Shown here piece by piece: positions 1 through 9,554 of a DNA stretch of 64,000 bases. How positions within the stretch are numbered: the stretch's first letter is position 1; the number at the start of each line of letters is the position of its first letter. Position numbers and translations under genes: made by a program. The stretch is taken from positions 62,001 through 126,000 of the forward strand of contig JAVBSL010000009.1 of the NCBI GenBank assembly GCA_031556725.1. The letters are read 5' to 3'. The notes under the pieces were generated by a model that was given only the letters and a program-made list of their open reading frames with translations, made no database searches and was not told the DNA's origin. The stretch is from UBA935 sp031556725. GTDB taxonomy: Bacteria > Bacillota > Clostridia > Lachnospirales > Lachnospiraceae.

Positions 1-977
1 CCATAATCTTCCATATTAACTCCAGCACAAACACCGAAGATTCCTCTGGGCGTATTTTCAATAATTTCTCCCATAATATTGGCATCATCATATTCAATGA
101 ATCCGGTCAGCTCGCCGGGAGCTCCAGTGGCACCACGAGTGATGTTAATGATTTCGGTATGATATAGCGAACCGCTCTCCAGATTCATGAGAGTACTGGT
201 ATCTACATCATTAATGCCATGTCCCAAAGCTCCAAAAGCACCGTCTTCCTCAACATACGTCATGGTTCCCACACCCTGTGCATTATCCCTTACCCAAACT
301 CCCAGTTTATATTCTCCGCTTAGATTCATCTCTGCTTTTGACATCAGATAGATTTCTTCCTCACCCCGTAGTACCTTCATGATCAAATCCTGTCCTTCAC
401 TGTGGGTAATACGGTCGATTAACTGAGCCTTTCCGGTAATCTCTTCATCATTCATTTCTAATATATAATCGCCCGGCTGCAGAATATACTGTGCCGGTGA
501 TACGTTTTGCCCGTTTTCATCTTCAAAATTGCCGACTCCCACCACTAAAACTCCCCTGGTTTTCACATATATGCCGATGGGAATACCTGCCGGAACCACC
601 TTTTTATCCCGAATGACTTCGATATCAACACTTTTTAACGGCACAACTCCAAATAGCTTTAAATCTACAATATAATGATTTATGGAACCTGTCTTAAAAG
701 TAACAGGGCCCGATAAGTCAACATGAATGCTCTCCTGCGCTCCTGCATTCTTAGCAAATCCGCCCACCTCCATCGCCTCCAAATAAATATCCCCGGATGC
801 TGGAACTTTAAAATTCACTGTTTCCACAGTATCGGCTCTAAGCTTTATGGCAGATGGCACGCTGTTCCAAATAAGCATCCACCACACACCGGCTACTGCA
901 AGGATTCCCACAAATAATAAAATAAACAGGCATTTTCGATAAATCATTATTCGCTTATTATATATATGTTGGTTCAA
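1..977 (-). CDS. spoIVB: SpoIVB-type S55 serine peptidase, partial (3' end outside window)
   Basis: This open frame runs off the left edge, so about 325 N-terminal residues are present and the C-terminus is missing. It has one N-terminal membrane segment (CLFILLFVGILAVAGVW), a PDZ-like middle part, and the S55 region with GVWVRDNAQGVGTMTY and FGALGHGI, which carries the catalytic histidine. The catalytic serine must lie beyond the edge. In Bacillus, SpoIVB is secreted from the forespore and cleaves SpoIVFA to start pro-sigmaK processing. The most likely start is TTG at 977, because AAGGA lies upstream of it; ATG at 947 is an in-frame alternative. The gene follows recN as in Bacillus, where spo0A comes next. 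Family assignment is firm; activity is inferred. Confidence 0.88.
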   Translation of the reverse strand, partial: MNQHIYNKRIMIYRKCLFILLFVGILAVAGVWWMLIWNSVPSAIKLRADTVETVNFKVPASGDIYLEAMEVGGFAKNAGAQESIHVDLSGPVTFKTGSINHYIVDLKLFGVVPLKSVDIEVIRDKKVVPAGIPIGIYVKTRGVLVVGVGNFEDENGQNVSPAQYILQPGDYILEMNDEEITGKAQLIDRITHSEGQDLIMKVLRGEEEIYLMSKAEMNLSGEYKLGVWVRDNAQGVGTMTYVEEDGAFGALGHGINDVDTSTLMNLESGSLYHTEIINITRGATGAPGELTGFIEYDDANIMGEIIENTPRGIFGVCAGVNMEDY

Positions 978-1010
978 TTCTTCACATCCTTACCTTAATT
1001 TTACGTTAAC

Positions 1011-1041
1011 AAAAAAAGAGACATTGAAAAACGTCTCCTTT
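1011..1041 (-). terminator. Rho-independent terminator after recN
   Basis: On the minus strand a GAGAC/GTCTC stem, extended by A-T and G-U pairs, is followed by seven T residues. It lies between recN and spoIVB, so spoIVB probably also has its own promoter, although I do not see a clear one. Confidence 0.5.
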
Positions 1042-1068
1042 AGTATGTGAAAAACTTTAAATTTTACT

Positions 1069-2757
1069 TTAAAACTTTTTAGATTTTACTGCCAATTCTT
1101 TCATTTCTTTTGCATTACTGATAACTGCATCGGTAATCGTATCACTTCCAAGCAATCTTGCCAATTCATAAATACTGTCATCACCATCTATTTTTTGGAT
1201 AGAAGTCATTGTTCTTTCCTGTTCTACTTTTTTTGTAATAGCAAAATGCGTGTCCGCCATAGCTGCGATTTGCGGTAGGTGTGTAATACAAATAACCTGA
1301 TGTCCGGCACCCAGCAAACCCAATTTTTCCGATACCTTCCATGCTGTTTTTCCACTGATTCCGGCATCCACTTCATCAAAAATCAAAGTATGTATCTCAT
1401 TTTTGTCCGCTTGCACGGTCTTCAGTGCCAGCATGATTCGGGAAAGTTCACCGCCACTGGCAATCTGCTGCAACGGTTTCAATGCTTCGCCGGGATTAGG
1501 CGCAATCATAAATACCACTTTATCATAGCCGTCCGCACCGAACTCTTCCACACAGCTTTCTACTTCCACTTGAAAACGTACTTCCGGAAAATTCAAATCA
1601 ACTAAAGCTTTGCGCATTTGCTCAGCCAAAGCCTTGCCCTGGGCATTACGAATCTCGGAAATCACTTTGCATTTCTGCAGAATCTGTTCTTTCAGCTGCT
1701 CCTTTTGCGTCAATAAGCCTTGTTTATAATTTTCGTAATCCTCCAGCAGGGAAAGCCGCTTTTCCTGTTCATCACGATATTCCAGAATTTTGGAAATCGT
1801 TGTTCCATATTTATTTTTTAAATGATTAATGATATTGAGACGATCTTCTGTCTGTCTGAATGTTTCCTCATCAAAATCAAGTTCTGAAAGATAGTTTGCC
1901 GCCGAACGATTAAAATCATTCAACAAATCATCAATCTCCTGCAGCTGTCCCGTCAAAGAAAGTACCTCTTCATCCAATCCTGACACATTTTTTATTTCCC
2001 GCAAGGCTCTGCCGATTCCTTCTCCGGCTCCGTTTCCGTTTTCATATCCGGTCAGGCCATGGGCCAAAACCACTGCCTCCCGAATTTTGCCGGCATTGCG
2101 CATTTTTTGATATTCTTTTTCAACCTGCTCATCTTCCTGAGACTGTATTGCCGCCTCTTCGATTTCCTTTATTTCATAATGAAGCAAATCTATTTCCCGT
2201 TGTCTGGTTGCTTCATCAGTTTCTTCTTTCGCTAACTCTTTTACAATTTTGGTATATTTATCATAAAAAGCCCGCAGTTCCGCTTTATAAGAAAGGAGTT
2301 TTTCTCCTGCAAAAGTATCTAATAAATCTTTATGATTGGCGGGCTTTAGCAGCGATTGGTGTTCATGCTGTCCATGAATATCTAAAAGAACAGATGCCAG
2401 ATTTTTCAACTGTCCGGCACTGACAGTTTCGCCATTCACCTTGCAGACACTCCGTGAAGGCAGGATCTTACGCTGAATAATCAGCGTTCCGTCTTCCTCT
2501 ACCGGCAGTTCCATGGCTTCTATCAATTCCCGCTGAGTATCCTCCTGCAAATCAAACACCAGCTCCACCAGGGCATACTCCGCTCCGGATCTGATATATT
2601 CCTTATCCGCTTTTGCACCAAGGGCCAGATTGATGGAACCGATAATAATTGACTTACCGGCACCTGTTTCACCGGTCAAAATATTAAGTCCTTCGGTAAA
2701 ATATACTTCTTCCTCTTCAATTAACGCAAGATTTTTTACATGTAAACTGATTAACAT
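1069..2757 (-). CDS. recN: DNA repair protein RecN
   Basis: RecN is an SMC-like ATPase acting early at double-strand breaks. The 562-residue length is normal. The N-terminus has the Walker A motif GETGAGKS near residue 30, the middle is a long charged coiled coil, and the C-terminal half-domain has the ABC signature ASGGELSRIMLA and Walker B TLIFDEVDAGISG. It starts 6 bp after argR, so the two are probably co-transcribed, which is the usual argR-recN order in Firmicutes. I see no LexA box directly upstream. Confidence 0.97.
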   Translation of the reverse strand: MLISLHVKNLALIEEEEVYFTEGLNILTGETGAGKSIIIGSINLALGAKADKEYIRSGAEYALVELVFDLQEDTQRELIEAMELPVEEDGTLIIQRKILPSRSVCKVNGETVSAGQLKNLASVLLDIHGQHEHQSLLKPANHKDLLDTFAGEKLLSYKAELRAFYDKYTKIVKELAKEETDEATRQREIDLLHYEIKEIEEAAIQSQEDEQVEKEYQKMRNAGKIREAVVLAHGLTGYENGNGAGEGIGRALREIKNVSGLDEEVLSLTGQLQEIDDLLNDFNRSAANYLSELDFDEETFRQTEDRLNIINHLKNKYGTTISKILEYRDEQEKRLSLLEDYENYKQGLLTQKEQLKEQILQKCKVISEIRNAQGKALAEQMRKALVDLNFPEVRFQVEVESCVEEFGADGYDKVVFMIAPNPGEALKPLQQIASGGELSRIMLALKTVQADKNEIHTLIFDEVDAGISGKTAWKVSEKLGLLGAGHQVICITHLPQIAAMADTHFAITKKVEQERTMTSIQKIDGDDSIYELARLLGSDTITDAVISNAKEMKELAVKSKKF

Positions 2758-2763
2758 CCCTTC

Positions 2764-3216
2764 TTATTCCTCAATCATTCCCTTAATCTTTATCATAACT
2801 TCTGTTGCATCCTCGGCTGTTCTGACTGCTGCCATAATCGTATCATCACCGGCTATGCAACCGGCTATCTCTTTAAACTTCAAGGCATCAATAGCCGCCG
2901 CCACCGCCATCGCCATCCCTGACACTGTCTTTATCACCAGAATATTCTGTGCCGCTTCAGCCGAAATAAAACCATCCTTCAATACCCGGATATATTTATC
3001 CCCCATGAAATCTTCCGCTTGCGGTAAAAAAACATATTTCTGCTTTCCTGCTCCGGCTGAAATCTTCGAAAGCTTCAATTCCCTGATATCTCTGGATACA
3101 GTTGCCTGTGTCACTTCAAAACCGGCGGAACGCAAACAATCTGCCAGTTCCTCCTGGGTTTCAATCTCCTGTTCTGTTATTAATTCTTTAATTTTTTCCT
3201 GTCTGTTTCTCTTCAT
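2764..3216 (-). CDS. argR: Arginine repressor ArgR/AhrC
   Basis: This is the hexameric arginine-responsive regulator of arginine biosynthesis and catabolism. The N-terminal winged helix (residues 1-70) carries the family motif TQATVSRDIREL. The C-terminal half holds the oligomerisation and arginine-binding domain, with GCIAGDDTIM as the typical GT-D-D-type segment. I chose ATG at 3216 (150 residues, like B. subtilis AhrC at 149) because AGGGG lies 9 bp before it. A TTG at 3240 would add eight residues overlapping the nadK stop. Confidence 0.95.
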   Translation of the reverse strand: MKRNRQEKIKELITEQEIETQEELADCLRSAGFEVTQATVSRDIRELKLSKISAGAGKQKYVFLPQAEDFMGDKYIRVLKDGFISAEAAQNILVIKTVSGMAMAVAAAIDALKFKEIAGCIAGDDTIMAAVRTAEDATEVMIKIKGMIEE

Positions 3217-3232
3217 CTCATCAATCCCCTGC

Positions 3233-4036
3233 CTAATCAATCATCTTCCGTTGTAAAATTTCCAAAAAATTGGTCGTACTTAGTTTCAAAATAGCTGTTG
3301 TTTTTTCTGATTTACTGATTTTTATCCGGTCACCGGTAGCAAGCGAAATCCTTCTACCTCCGTCAAATACCGCGTCAACCTGCTGCTCCTGTCCATATTT
3401 GTCCTTGGTAATCTCAATGGTAATTTCATCCGCTGCCGATAAGACAACACTTCTGCTATGAAGGGAATGAGGATTCAAAGGCGTTATCAAAATTAATTCC
3501 GCATTAGGCTCGACAATCGGGCCTCCGGCTGATAAATTATATCCGGTAGAGCCGGTGGGCGTAGATACAATCATTCCATCGGCAGTATACCGTTTCAGCA
3601 AAAGTCCGTTTACATATACATTAAAGTTAATCAGTTTCATGGAAACTTTTCCTAAAATAACCACATCATTCAGAGCACGATTATGGCTGCTGGGATTCTT
3701 CTGATCATTTATAACACCCAAAAGCATCATTCTGCTTTCTATTTCAAATTCATCCGCTATCAGCATGTCCAAAGCTTTCTCTATCCCTGTCCGGTCCACT
3801 TCCGCCAAAAATCCCATACTGCCCATGTTGATTCCCAAAAAGGGCACGTTAACATGAGCCAGATCGGTGGCCGCACGAAGCAAAGTTCCGTCTCCTCCCA
3901 AAACCAGGACACATTCCACCAATTTCAAATCATCTGTACAGAATTTCCCGTTTTTTTCCAGGTAATTTATGATATATTCCGTCATTTTATTGTCCGGATC
4001 TTTTGTCTGATTGGTAATGATATAAAAATAATTCAT
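3233..4036 (-). CDS. nadK: NAD kinase
   Basis: The enzyme phosphorylates NAD to NADP using ATP or polyphosphate. It has the GGDGT motif (VLGGDGTLLRAAT), the STPTGSTGYNLSAGGP glycine-rich loop and TPLNPHSLHSR, all typical of the family, in 267 residues. The usual N-E pair of the NAD site reads N-D here (RALNDVVI), a conservative change. The start overlaps the tlyA stop by 4 bp, indicating translational coupling. Confidence 0.96.
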   Translation of the reverse strand: MNYFYIITNQTKDPDNKMTEYIINYLEKNGKFCTDDLKLVECVLVLGGDGTLLRAATDLAHVNVPFLGINMGSMGFLAEVDRTGIEKALDMLIADEFEIESRMMLLGVINDQKNPSSHNRALNDVVILGKVSMKLINFNVYVNGLLLKRYTADGMIVSTPTGSTGYNLSAGGPIVEPNAELILITPLNPHSLHSRSVVLSAADEITIEITKDKYGQEQQVDAVFDGGRRISLATGDRIKISKSEKTTAILKLSTTNFLEILQRKMID

Positions 4037-4845
4037 ACTTTACTCTCCATTACTTCATGCGCGGCGTCCACTACTGCTCCGGTACACACCGATTCACATA
4101 TCTGCGGCGGATTTCCTTTTACAATATGCAGTAAATATTCGATATTACCTTCCGGACCCTTAATTGGGGAATAGTCCAGATTCCGAATTTCAAAACCCAG
4201 TTCCAGCGCAAATCCGATGACTTTGTCTATTACTTCCATATGCACGGATTTTTCCCGTACTACCCCTTTTTTACCGACCTTTTCCCGGCCTGCTTCAAAT
4301 TGAGGCTTAATCAGACAAACCATCTGCGCCTGATCTGCCAAAATCTCCCATGCGGGTGGCAATATTTTGGTTAAAGATATGAAGGATACATCTACCGATG
4401 CAAATTCCGGTCTATCAACTATATCTGCCGGTGTCACATAACGAAAATTGGTTTTTTCCATACAAACTACCCGCTCATCGTTTCGCAGCTTCCATGCCAG
4501 CTGTCCATGTCCCACATCAATGGCATAGACCTTTCCGGCTCCGTTTTGCAGCATACAGTCGGTAAAACCACCGGTTGATGCCCCGATATCCATGCAGATC
4601 TTATCTTGCAATTCTAATGAAAATGCCGGTATTGCCTTCTCTAATTTCAGTCCTCCCCGGCTTACATAAGGAAGGGTATTTCCTCTTACTTCAATTTGGG
4701 CTTTCTCCCGGTCAAAAGTAGTCCCCGCCTTATCTTCCTTCTGTCCGTTTACATACACATTTCCGGACATGATCACAGCCTTGGCTTTTTCCCTGGAAGC
4801 CGCCAGTCCCTGCTCAACCAGTAATATATCTAAACGCTCTTTCAT
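4033..4845 (-). CDS. tlyA: TlyA family rRNA (2'-O-ribose) methyltransferase
   Basis: An N-terminal S4 RNA-binding domain (residues 3-65, RLDILLVEQGLAASREKAK) is followed by an FtsJ/RrmJ-like SAM methyltransferase domain with motif DIGASTGGFTDCMLQ. Mycobacterial TlyA methylates ribosomal RNA; the Firmicutes homologue (YqxC) is often labelled hemolysin A, for which the sequence gives no support. The gene sits 3 bp after dxs and overlaps nadK by 4 bp, so it belongs to the same operon. Confidence 0.92.
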   Translation of the reverse strand: MKERLDILLVEQGLAASREKAKAVIMSGNVYVNGQKEDKAGTTFDREKAQIEVRGNTLPYVSRGGLKLEKAIPAFSLELQDKICMDIGASTGGFTDCMLQNGAGKVYAIDVGHGQLAWKLRNDERVVCMEKTNFRYVTPADIVDRPEFASVDVSFISLTKILPPAWEILADQAQMVCLIKPQFEAGREKVGKKGVVREKSVHMEVIDKVIGFALELGFEIRNLDYSPIKGPEGNIEYLLHIVKGNPPQICESVCTGAVVDAAHEVMESKV

Positions 4846-4848
4846 GTC

Positions 4849-6708
4849 TTATTTCCACTTTTTCAAGATTTTTTCAATAATACTTTGATTATCGATTCCG
4901 ATTTCCTTCTTTAATAATTCCACATTGCCATGTTCCACATATTCATCAGGAATCGCTATCGTTAAAAGTTCTGCCGCCGAAGCAGCTTCCTCCAGACAAC
5001 TGCGAACCTTCTCGCCAAAGCCGCCGCAGGCCACGTTTTCTTCCATGGTTACGATCAGCCGATGGGTCTTTCCGGCCTGAATGATACATTCTTCATCAAT
5101 GGGTTTTACAAAGCGGGCATTGATTAAAGAGCAGCCCAGGCCTTCCTTCTTCAAAGCAGCCCATACCACCTCTGCTTCCTTTACCATGCTGCCTGCCGCA
5201 ATCAGGCAAATTTCGGACTCATTATAGATGATCTCTGCCTTTCCCATGTTAATCGGCTCTCTGTATTCCGCTAATCCCGCATAAGCTTCTCCCCTGGGAT
5301 AGCGGATAGCTACCGGTGCTGCATAATCAACCGCATATTTAAGCATATCGGAAAGTTCCCATTTATTCTTTGGTGCCATTATATGCATATTGGGAATGGA
5401 AGATAAAAAAGACAAATCAAAAATGCCCTGATGGGTCTCCCCGTCACTTCCCACTAAACCGGCCCGGTCCACTGCAAAGATTACCGGCAGGTTCTGAATA
5501 CACACATCATGCAGTATCTGATCATAAGCCCGCTGTAAAAAAGAAGAGTATATGGCCACAATGGGTTTTAATCCGCCGGCTGCCAATCCGGCTGCAAAAG
5601 TCACCGCATGCTCTTCGGCAATTCCCACATCAAAAAAGCGTTGGGGATACATATTGCGGAACCGTTTTAGTCCGGTACCATCAGGCATGGCGGCAGTAAT
5701 AGCCACCACCTTTTCATCCCTTGCTCCCAGCTTGGTCATAACGGTTGAAAAAATATCCGTATAATTGGCTGTAGTTCTGGGGATGGTGGGTATTCCTGTT
5801 TCCACATCAAAGGGCTCTGCTCCATGGAATCTGGCCGGATGCCGTTCAGCCGGGACAAATCCTTTACCCTTCTGGGTCACAACATGAATCAGTACTGCTT
5901 TTTTTATCTTCTTCGCTTCCTGAATCACCCTGATCATTCGGGGAATATCATGTCCGTCTACAGAACCCATATAGGTAATGCCCATATCTTCAAAAAACAT
6001 TCCCGGTATTACCATCTGCTTAAAAGTATTTTTAGCCCGGCGGATTCCCTCTACCACTTTATCTCCGTATTTGGGTACATCCATTAAGGTATTATATACC
6101 CCTTCTTTTATGTCCAGATAAGTATTGGCTGTTCTGACATTATTCAGATACTTGGAGACTCCTCCGACATTTTCGGAAATAGACATATTGTTGTCATTTA
6201 ATATAATAATAAAGTTGGTATCTAATCTGGCCGCATTATTCAGCGCTTCATAAGCCATACCGCCGGTCAGGGAACCGTCTCCGATGACTGATACAACGGT
6301 ATGATTTTCGCCTTTAATATCTCTGGCTTTTACCAGTCCTAATCCGGCTGAAATGGAAGTTGAGCTGTGGCCCGTATCAAAGCAGTCACTGTTACTTTCT
6401 TTTCTCTTGGGAAAACCGCTCATGCCGCCATATTTACGAAGTGTGTCAAAACCCTCCCGGCGCCCGGTAAGCAATTTATGCGTGTAGGACTGATGGCCCA
6501 CATCCCAGATCAGCTTGTCCTCCGGAAAGTCAAGACATAGGTGTAACGCCATGGTCAATTCCACCGCTCCCAGATTGGAACCCAGATGTCCGCCGGTCTT
6601 ACTGATCTTCTCAATTAAAAATTGGCGGATTTCTTCTGCCAGCGGGGCATAATCCTTCGGATAAATATTCTTAATATCATTTTCTTTGGTAATACTGTTC
6701 AGTAACAT
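4849..6708 (-). CDS. dxs: 1-deoxy-D-xylulose-5-phosphate synthase
   Basis: Dxs is the thiamine-diphosphate enzyme that condenses pyruvate and glyceraldehyde 3-phosphate, the first step of the MEP isoprenoid pathway. The 619-residue protein has the ThDP site GDGSLTGGMAYEALNN, GHQSYTHKLLTGR near the N-terminus, the transketolase pyrimidine domain with DVGIAEEHAVTFAAG, and a C-terminal domain. It lies directly downstream of ispA, so the first enzyme of precursor supply and the prenyl chain elongase are co-expressed. Confidence 0.98.
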   Translation of the reverse strand: MLLNSITKENDIKNIYPKDYAPLAEEIRQFLIEKISKTGGHLGSNLGAVELTMALHLCLDFPEDKLIWDVGHQSYTHKLLTGRREGFDTLRKYGGMSGFPKRKESNSDCFDTGHSSTSISAGLGLVKARDIKGENHTVVSVIGDGSLTGGMAYEALNNAARLDTNFIIILNDNNMSISENVGGVSKYLNNVRTANTYLDIKEGVYNTLMDVPKYGDKVVEGIRRAKNTFKQMVIPGMFFEDMGITYMGSVDGHDIPRMIRVIQEAKKIKKAVLIHVVTQKGKGFVPAERHPARFHGAEPFDVETGIPTIPRTTANYTDIFSTVMTKLGARDEKVVAITAAMPDGTGLKRFRNMYPQRFFDVGIAEEHAVTFAAGLAAGGLKPIVAIYSSFLQRAYDQILHDVCIQNLPVIFAVDRAGLVGSDGETHQGIFDLSFLSSIPNMHIMAPKNKWELSDMLKYAVDYAAPVAIRYPRGEAYAGLAEYREPINMGKAEIIYNESEICLIAAGSMVKEAEVVWAALKKEGLGCSLINARFVKPIDEECIIQAGKTHRLIVTMEENVACGGFGEKVRSCLEEAASAAELLTIAIPDEYVEHGNVELLKKEIGIDNQSIIEKILKKWK

Positions 6709-6719
6709 AGTTCACCCCA

Positions 6720-7628
6720 CTATTTATTTCTATGAATCATTTCTTCCACTAATTGAAATAAAAACTCATTTTCTCCCAGAGAACGGAGTATTTCAACGGC
6801 TTCATGAGATAACCTTGCCACTTCTGCTTTGGCTAGCTCCACTCCTTTTAATGACACATAGGTTAATTTATGATTTTTATCATCACTGCCAATGGGCTTG
6901 CCCAATTCTTCAAAAGTTCCGGTAACATCCAGAATATCATCCTGAATCTGGAATGCGATTCCGATATTGTAAGCGGCCTTTTCCAGTTTGGCGACTTCTT
7001 CCGGTCCGGCACCGGCCAGAATACCGCCGATAGTCATGGCACTTTGGATCAGCGCCGCCGTTTTATGTTCATGAATAAACAACAACATCTCTTCGGTCAG
7101 AACCTGCTCTGTTTCCTCTGCCTGAATATCTGCCGTCTGTCCACCAATCATCCCATAGATACCTGCTTTTTTTCCCAAAACCTGAAGTGCCTTGGCTACC
7201 CGCTTTAAGGTCTCCGGATCCTCAATTCCCGTAAAGGCACCTGCTGCTGTTTCAAAGGCCAGATTCAAAAGACCGTCGCCGGACAGAATCGCAAACCCTT
7301 CGCCATACACAATATGAGTGGTTTTACGTCCTCTGCGGTATTCGTCGTTATCCATTGCCGGCAGATCATCATGCACCAATGAGTAAGTATGGATCATCTC
7401 AAGGGCTGCCATAAAAGGATAATAAATCGTTTCTGTTCCCCCAAGCAACCGGTAAGTTTCTTCCATCAACATCGGACGAATTCTTTTTCCGCCTGCCAGG
7501 ATACTGTAGTTCATGGCTTCTATTACGATTTTCTGATATCCTGTTTCGGGGGGCAGAAATGTCTTGATAATTTTTTCAATCTGCTCTGCCCGTTTTATTT
7601 GGTCATCTTTAAAATTCAACTTTTTCAC
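6720..7628 (-). CDS. ispA: Farnesyl/geranyl diphosphate synthase (polyprenyl synthetase)
   Basis: This is a short-chain trans-isoprenyl diphosphate synthase. The first aspartate-rich motif is in HDDLPAMDNDEYRRG and the second in FQIQDDILDVTG; GGKRIRP lies near the N-terminus. Length (302) fits FPP synthases of Firmicutes. The start at 7628 is GTG and overlaps the end of xseB; TTG at 7619 with GAGGGTG upstream is an equally good start. The exact product length cannot be fixed by eye, but farnesyl diphosphate is usual for this locus. Confidence 0.93.
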   Translation of the reverse strand: MKKLNFKDDQIKRAEQIEKIIKTFLPPETGYQKIVIEAMNYSILAGGKRIRPMLMEETYRLLGGTETIYYPFMAALEMIHTYSLVHDDLPAMDNDEYRRGRKTTHIVYGEGFAILSGDGLLNLAFETAAGAFTGIEDPETLKRVAKALQVLGKKAGIYGMIGGQTADIQAEETEQVLTEEMLLFIHEHKTAALIQSAMTIGGILAGAGPEEVAKLEKAAYNIGIAFQIQDDILDVTGTFEELGKPIGSDDKNHKLTYVSLKGVELAKAEVARLSHEAVEILRSLGENEFLFQLVEEMIHRNK

Positions 7629-7839
7629 CCTCTTCGGTAATCATCATTACTTTCTTTTCCACTTTATCAATGGTTCCGTTACACTGCTTAATTAAGTCCA
7701 TCCCCATCTTATATTGGTTGAATGACTCTTCCAGTGAAAGATCATCCCGCTCCATCGTGGAAAGGGTTTCTTCCAGTTTTGCAAACATTTCATCCAGATT
7801 CATGACTATACCCATGCATATGGCAAGCTTGCTTGTCAT
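7609..7839 (-). CDS. xseB: Exodeoxyribonuclease VII small subunit
   Basis: XseB is a short helical protein that binds XseA to form exonuclease VII, which degrades single-stranded DNA. The core LEETLSTMERDDLSLEESF and the following helix match the family. The ATG at 7839 gives 76 residues but has no obvious ribosome site. ATG at 7803 (64 residues, starting MNLDEMFAKLEE) fits the family alignment better and may be the true start. The 3' end overlaps ispA by 20 bp. Confidence 0.87.
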   Translation of the reverse strand: MTSKLAICMGIVMNLDEMFAKLEETLSTMERDDLSLEESFNQYKMGMDLIKQCNGTIDKVEKKVMMITEEGEKVEF

Positions 7840-7893
7840 ACTGCTTAAATAAAAACGTTGAAAGAATCGACACTCTGCATGGCTCCTTTACCT

Positions 7894-9120
7894 TTATTTT
7901 CTTTCAACTTGACCTCCTCTGTAAACCGCTTTTTTACTCTTTACCTCCGCCGACAAAATACCGTTCTTCACATGAATCTCCAGCATGTTTCCAACTGCCG
8001 CCGCGTCAATAACATTGATACATCTGCCCTGTTCATCCGCCACATAAGAAAAACCCTGATTCAGCTTTTCCAATGGAGATAAGCCCTTTAGGCGGGTGAT
8101 ACACAGTTCCAGCCGATGTCTGTTTTCCTGCATACGTTTTTCCATCATAGCCTGCAGCCGTTCTTCTAAAGCAATGGCATAGGTTCGCTTTTCCCGTATC
8201 CGGCTAATGGGACTTAATCGCTGTAAGCGGCTTTGATAAGATAAAAGCCGGTACTTATTTACTTCTAATTTATTTTTCAATAATCTGCCGAAGGCCCCTT
8301 CCAGATCAGCAATCTGCTTCTCAAGCCGAAGCACATCATAAACAGCCAGTTCGGCCGCTGCTGAAGGGGTCGGTGCCCGTAAATCAGATACAAAATCCAC
8401 AATCGTCGTATCGGTTTCATGCCCTACTGCTGAAATAATCGGAATGCTGCAGTCGAATACCGCCTGTGCTACCATTTCTTCATTAAAAGCCCATAAATCC
8501 TCAATGGAACCGCCGCCGCGGCCGACAATCATCACATCGACTTTTTCCTGCTCCAGCGTCCGGATGCCCTTAACAATACTTTCTGCTGCATTTTCTCCCT
8601 GTACCACTGCCGGGTACAAAAGAATCTGCACATAGGGATTCCGGCGGGAGGCAATATTGATAATATCCTGCACCGCCGCACCGGTAGGCGCTGTCACCAC
8701 TCCCAGTTTTTTAATATAGCGGGGAATCGGCTGCTTATATTCCGGGGCAAACATTCCCATTTCTTCCAGTTTATTTTTTAACAGTTCAAATTGTTCATAC
8801 AAAAATCCCAAACCATCATTGATAATCTTTCGGGCATATAACTGATATTTTCCGTCCCGCTCATAAATATCCACCGAACCGCTGACTACCACCTGCATTC
8901 CGTCAATCATCCGAAAAGCAAGACCGGAACGGTTCCCTGCGAACATCACGCAGGAAATCGTTCCTTTCCCATCTTTTAACGTAAAATATATATGCCCGGA
9001 AGTATGATATTTACAGTTACTGACTTCTCCCTTAACCGAAACGGACTGCAGCATAAAATCCTGGGAGAACATATTCTTAATGTATGAATTTACTTGTGCT
9101 ACCGTATATACGCTACTCAT
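7894..9120 (-). CDS. xseA: Exodeoxyribonuclease VII large subunit
   Basis: This is the catalytic subunit of exonuclease VII. It has an N-terminal OB-fold (SVSVKGEVSNCKYHTSGHIY), the central catalytic domain with VVTAPTGAAVQDI, VGRGGGSIEDLWAFNEE and SAVGHETDTTIVDFVSDLRA, then a long coiled coil and a C-terminal tail. Length (408) is somewhat short but in range. It lies 12 bp after nusB. The folD gene found between nusB and xseA in Bacillus is absent here. Confidence 0.97.
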   Translation of the reverse strand: MSSVYTVAQVNSYIKNMFSQDFMLQSVSVKGEVSNCKYHTSGHIYFTLKDGKGTISCVMFAGNRSGLAFRMIDGMQVVVSGSVDIYERDGKYQLYARKIINDGLGFLYEQFELLKNKLEEMGMFAPEYKQPIPRYIKKLGVVTAPTGAAVQDIINIASRRNPYVQILLYPAVVQGENAAESIVKGIRTLEQEKVDVMIVGRGGGSIEDLWAFNEEMVAQAVFDCSIPIISAVGHETDTTIVDFVSDLRAPTPSAAAELAVYDVLRLEKQIADLEGAFGRLLKNKLEVNKYRLLSYQSRLQRLSPISRIREKRTYAIALEERLQAMMEKRMQENRHRLELCITRLKGLSPLEKLNQGFSYVADEQGRCINVIDAAAVGNMLEIHVKNGILSAEVKSKKAVYRGGQVERK

Positions 9121-9132
9121 ATCCGCCTTCTG

Positions 9133-9552
9133 TTATTTAACCTGATCTGAAGAATCATCTGCAAACTTAGATAATATTCCATTTATAAATGCCGATGAAT
9201 TATCCTGTCCAAATTTCTTGGCCAGCTCCACAGCTTCATTAATCGCCACGCCGGTGGGTATATCCTGATCAAATTTTATTTCATAAACAGCAAGCCGCAA
9301 TATGGTCAAATCTACCTTTCCCATCCGGGAAACGTCCCATCCTGCCGCCTGCTCATTCAGCATCTGATCTAACTCTGACAGCCGATCCAGAATCCTTTCC
9401 AGTTTAGTCGTAATGTACTCTGTTTCTTCTGAATCCGCCTTATTGTCCTCTTCAAAGAAAAACTCTGTCTGCTCGGTCATTTCCGCCAATTGGTTGAATT
9501 CTACCCGAAACAACAGCTTAAATATTTGTTCCCTGATTTCTCTTCTGCTCAT
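9133..9552 (-). CDS. nusB: Transcription antitermination factor NusB
   Basis: NusB is an all-helical protein that, with NusE (S10), binds boxA RNA in rRNA antitermination complexes. The 139-residue protein starts MSRREIREQIFKLLFRVEF and ends with the family signature DIPTGVAINEAVELAKKFG followed by FINGILSKFA. It is 2 bp from the asp23-like gene upstream and 12 bp from xseA downstream. Confidence 0.95.
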   Translation of the reverse strand: MSRREIREQIFKLLFRVEFNQLAEMTEQTEFFFEEDNKADSEETEYITTKLERILDRLSELDQMLNEQAAGWDVSRMGKVDLTILRLAVYEIKFDQDIPTGVAINEAVELAKKFGQDNSSAFINGILSKFADDSSDQVK

Positions 9553-9554
9553 AT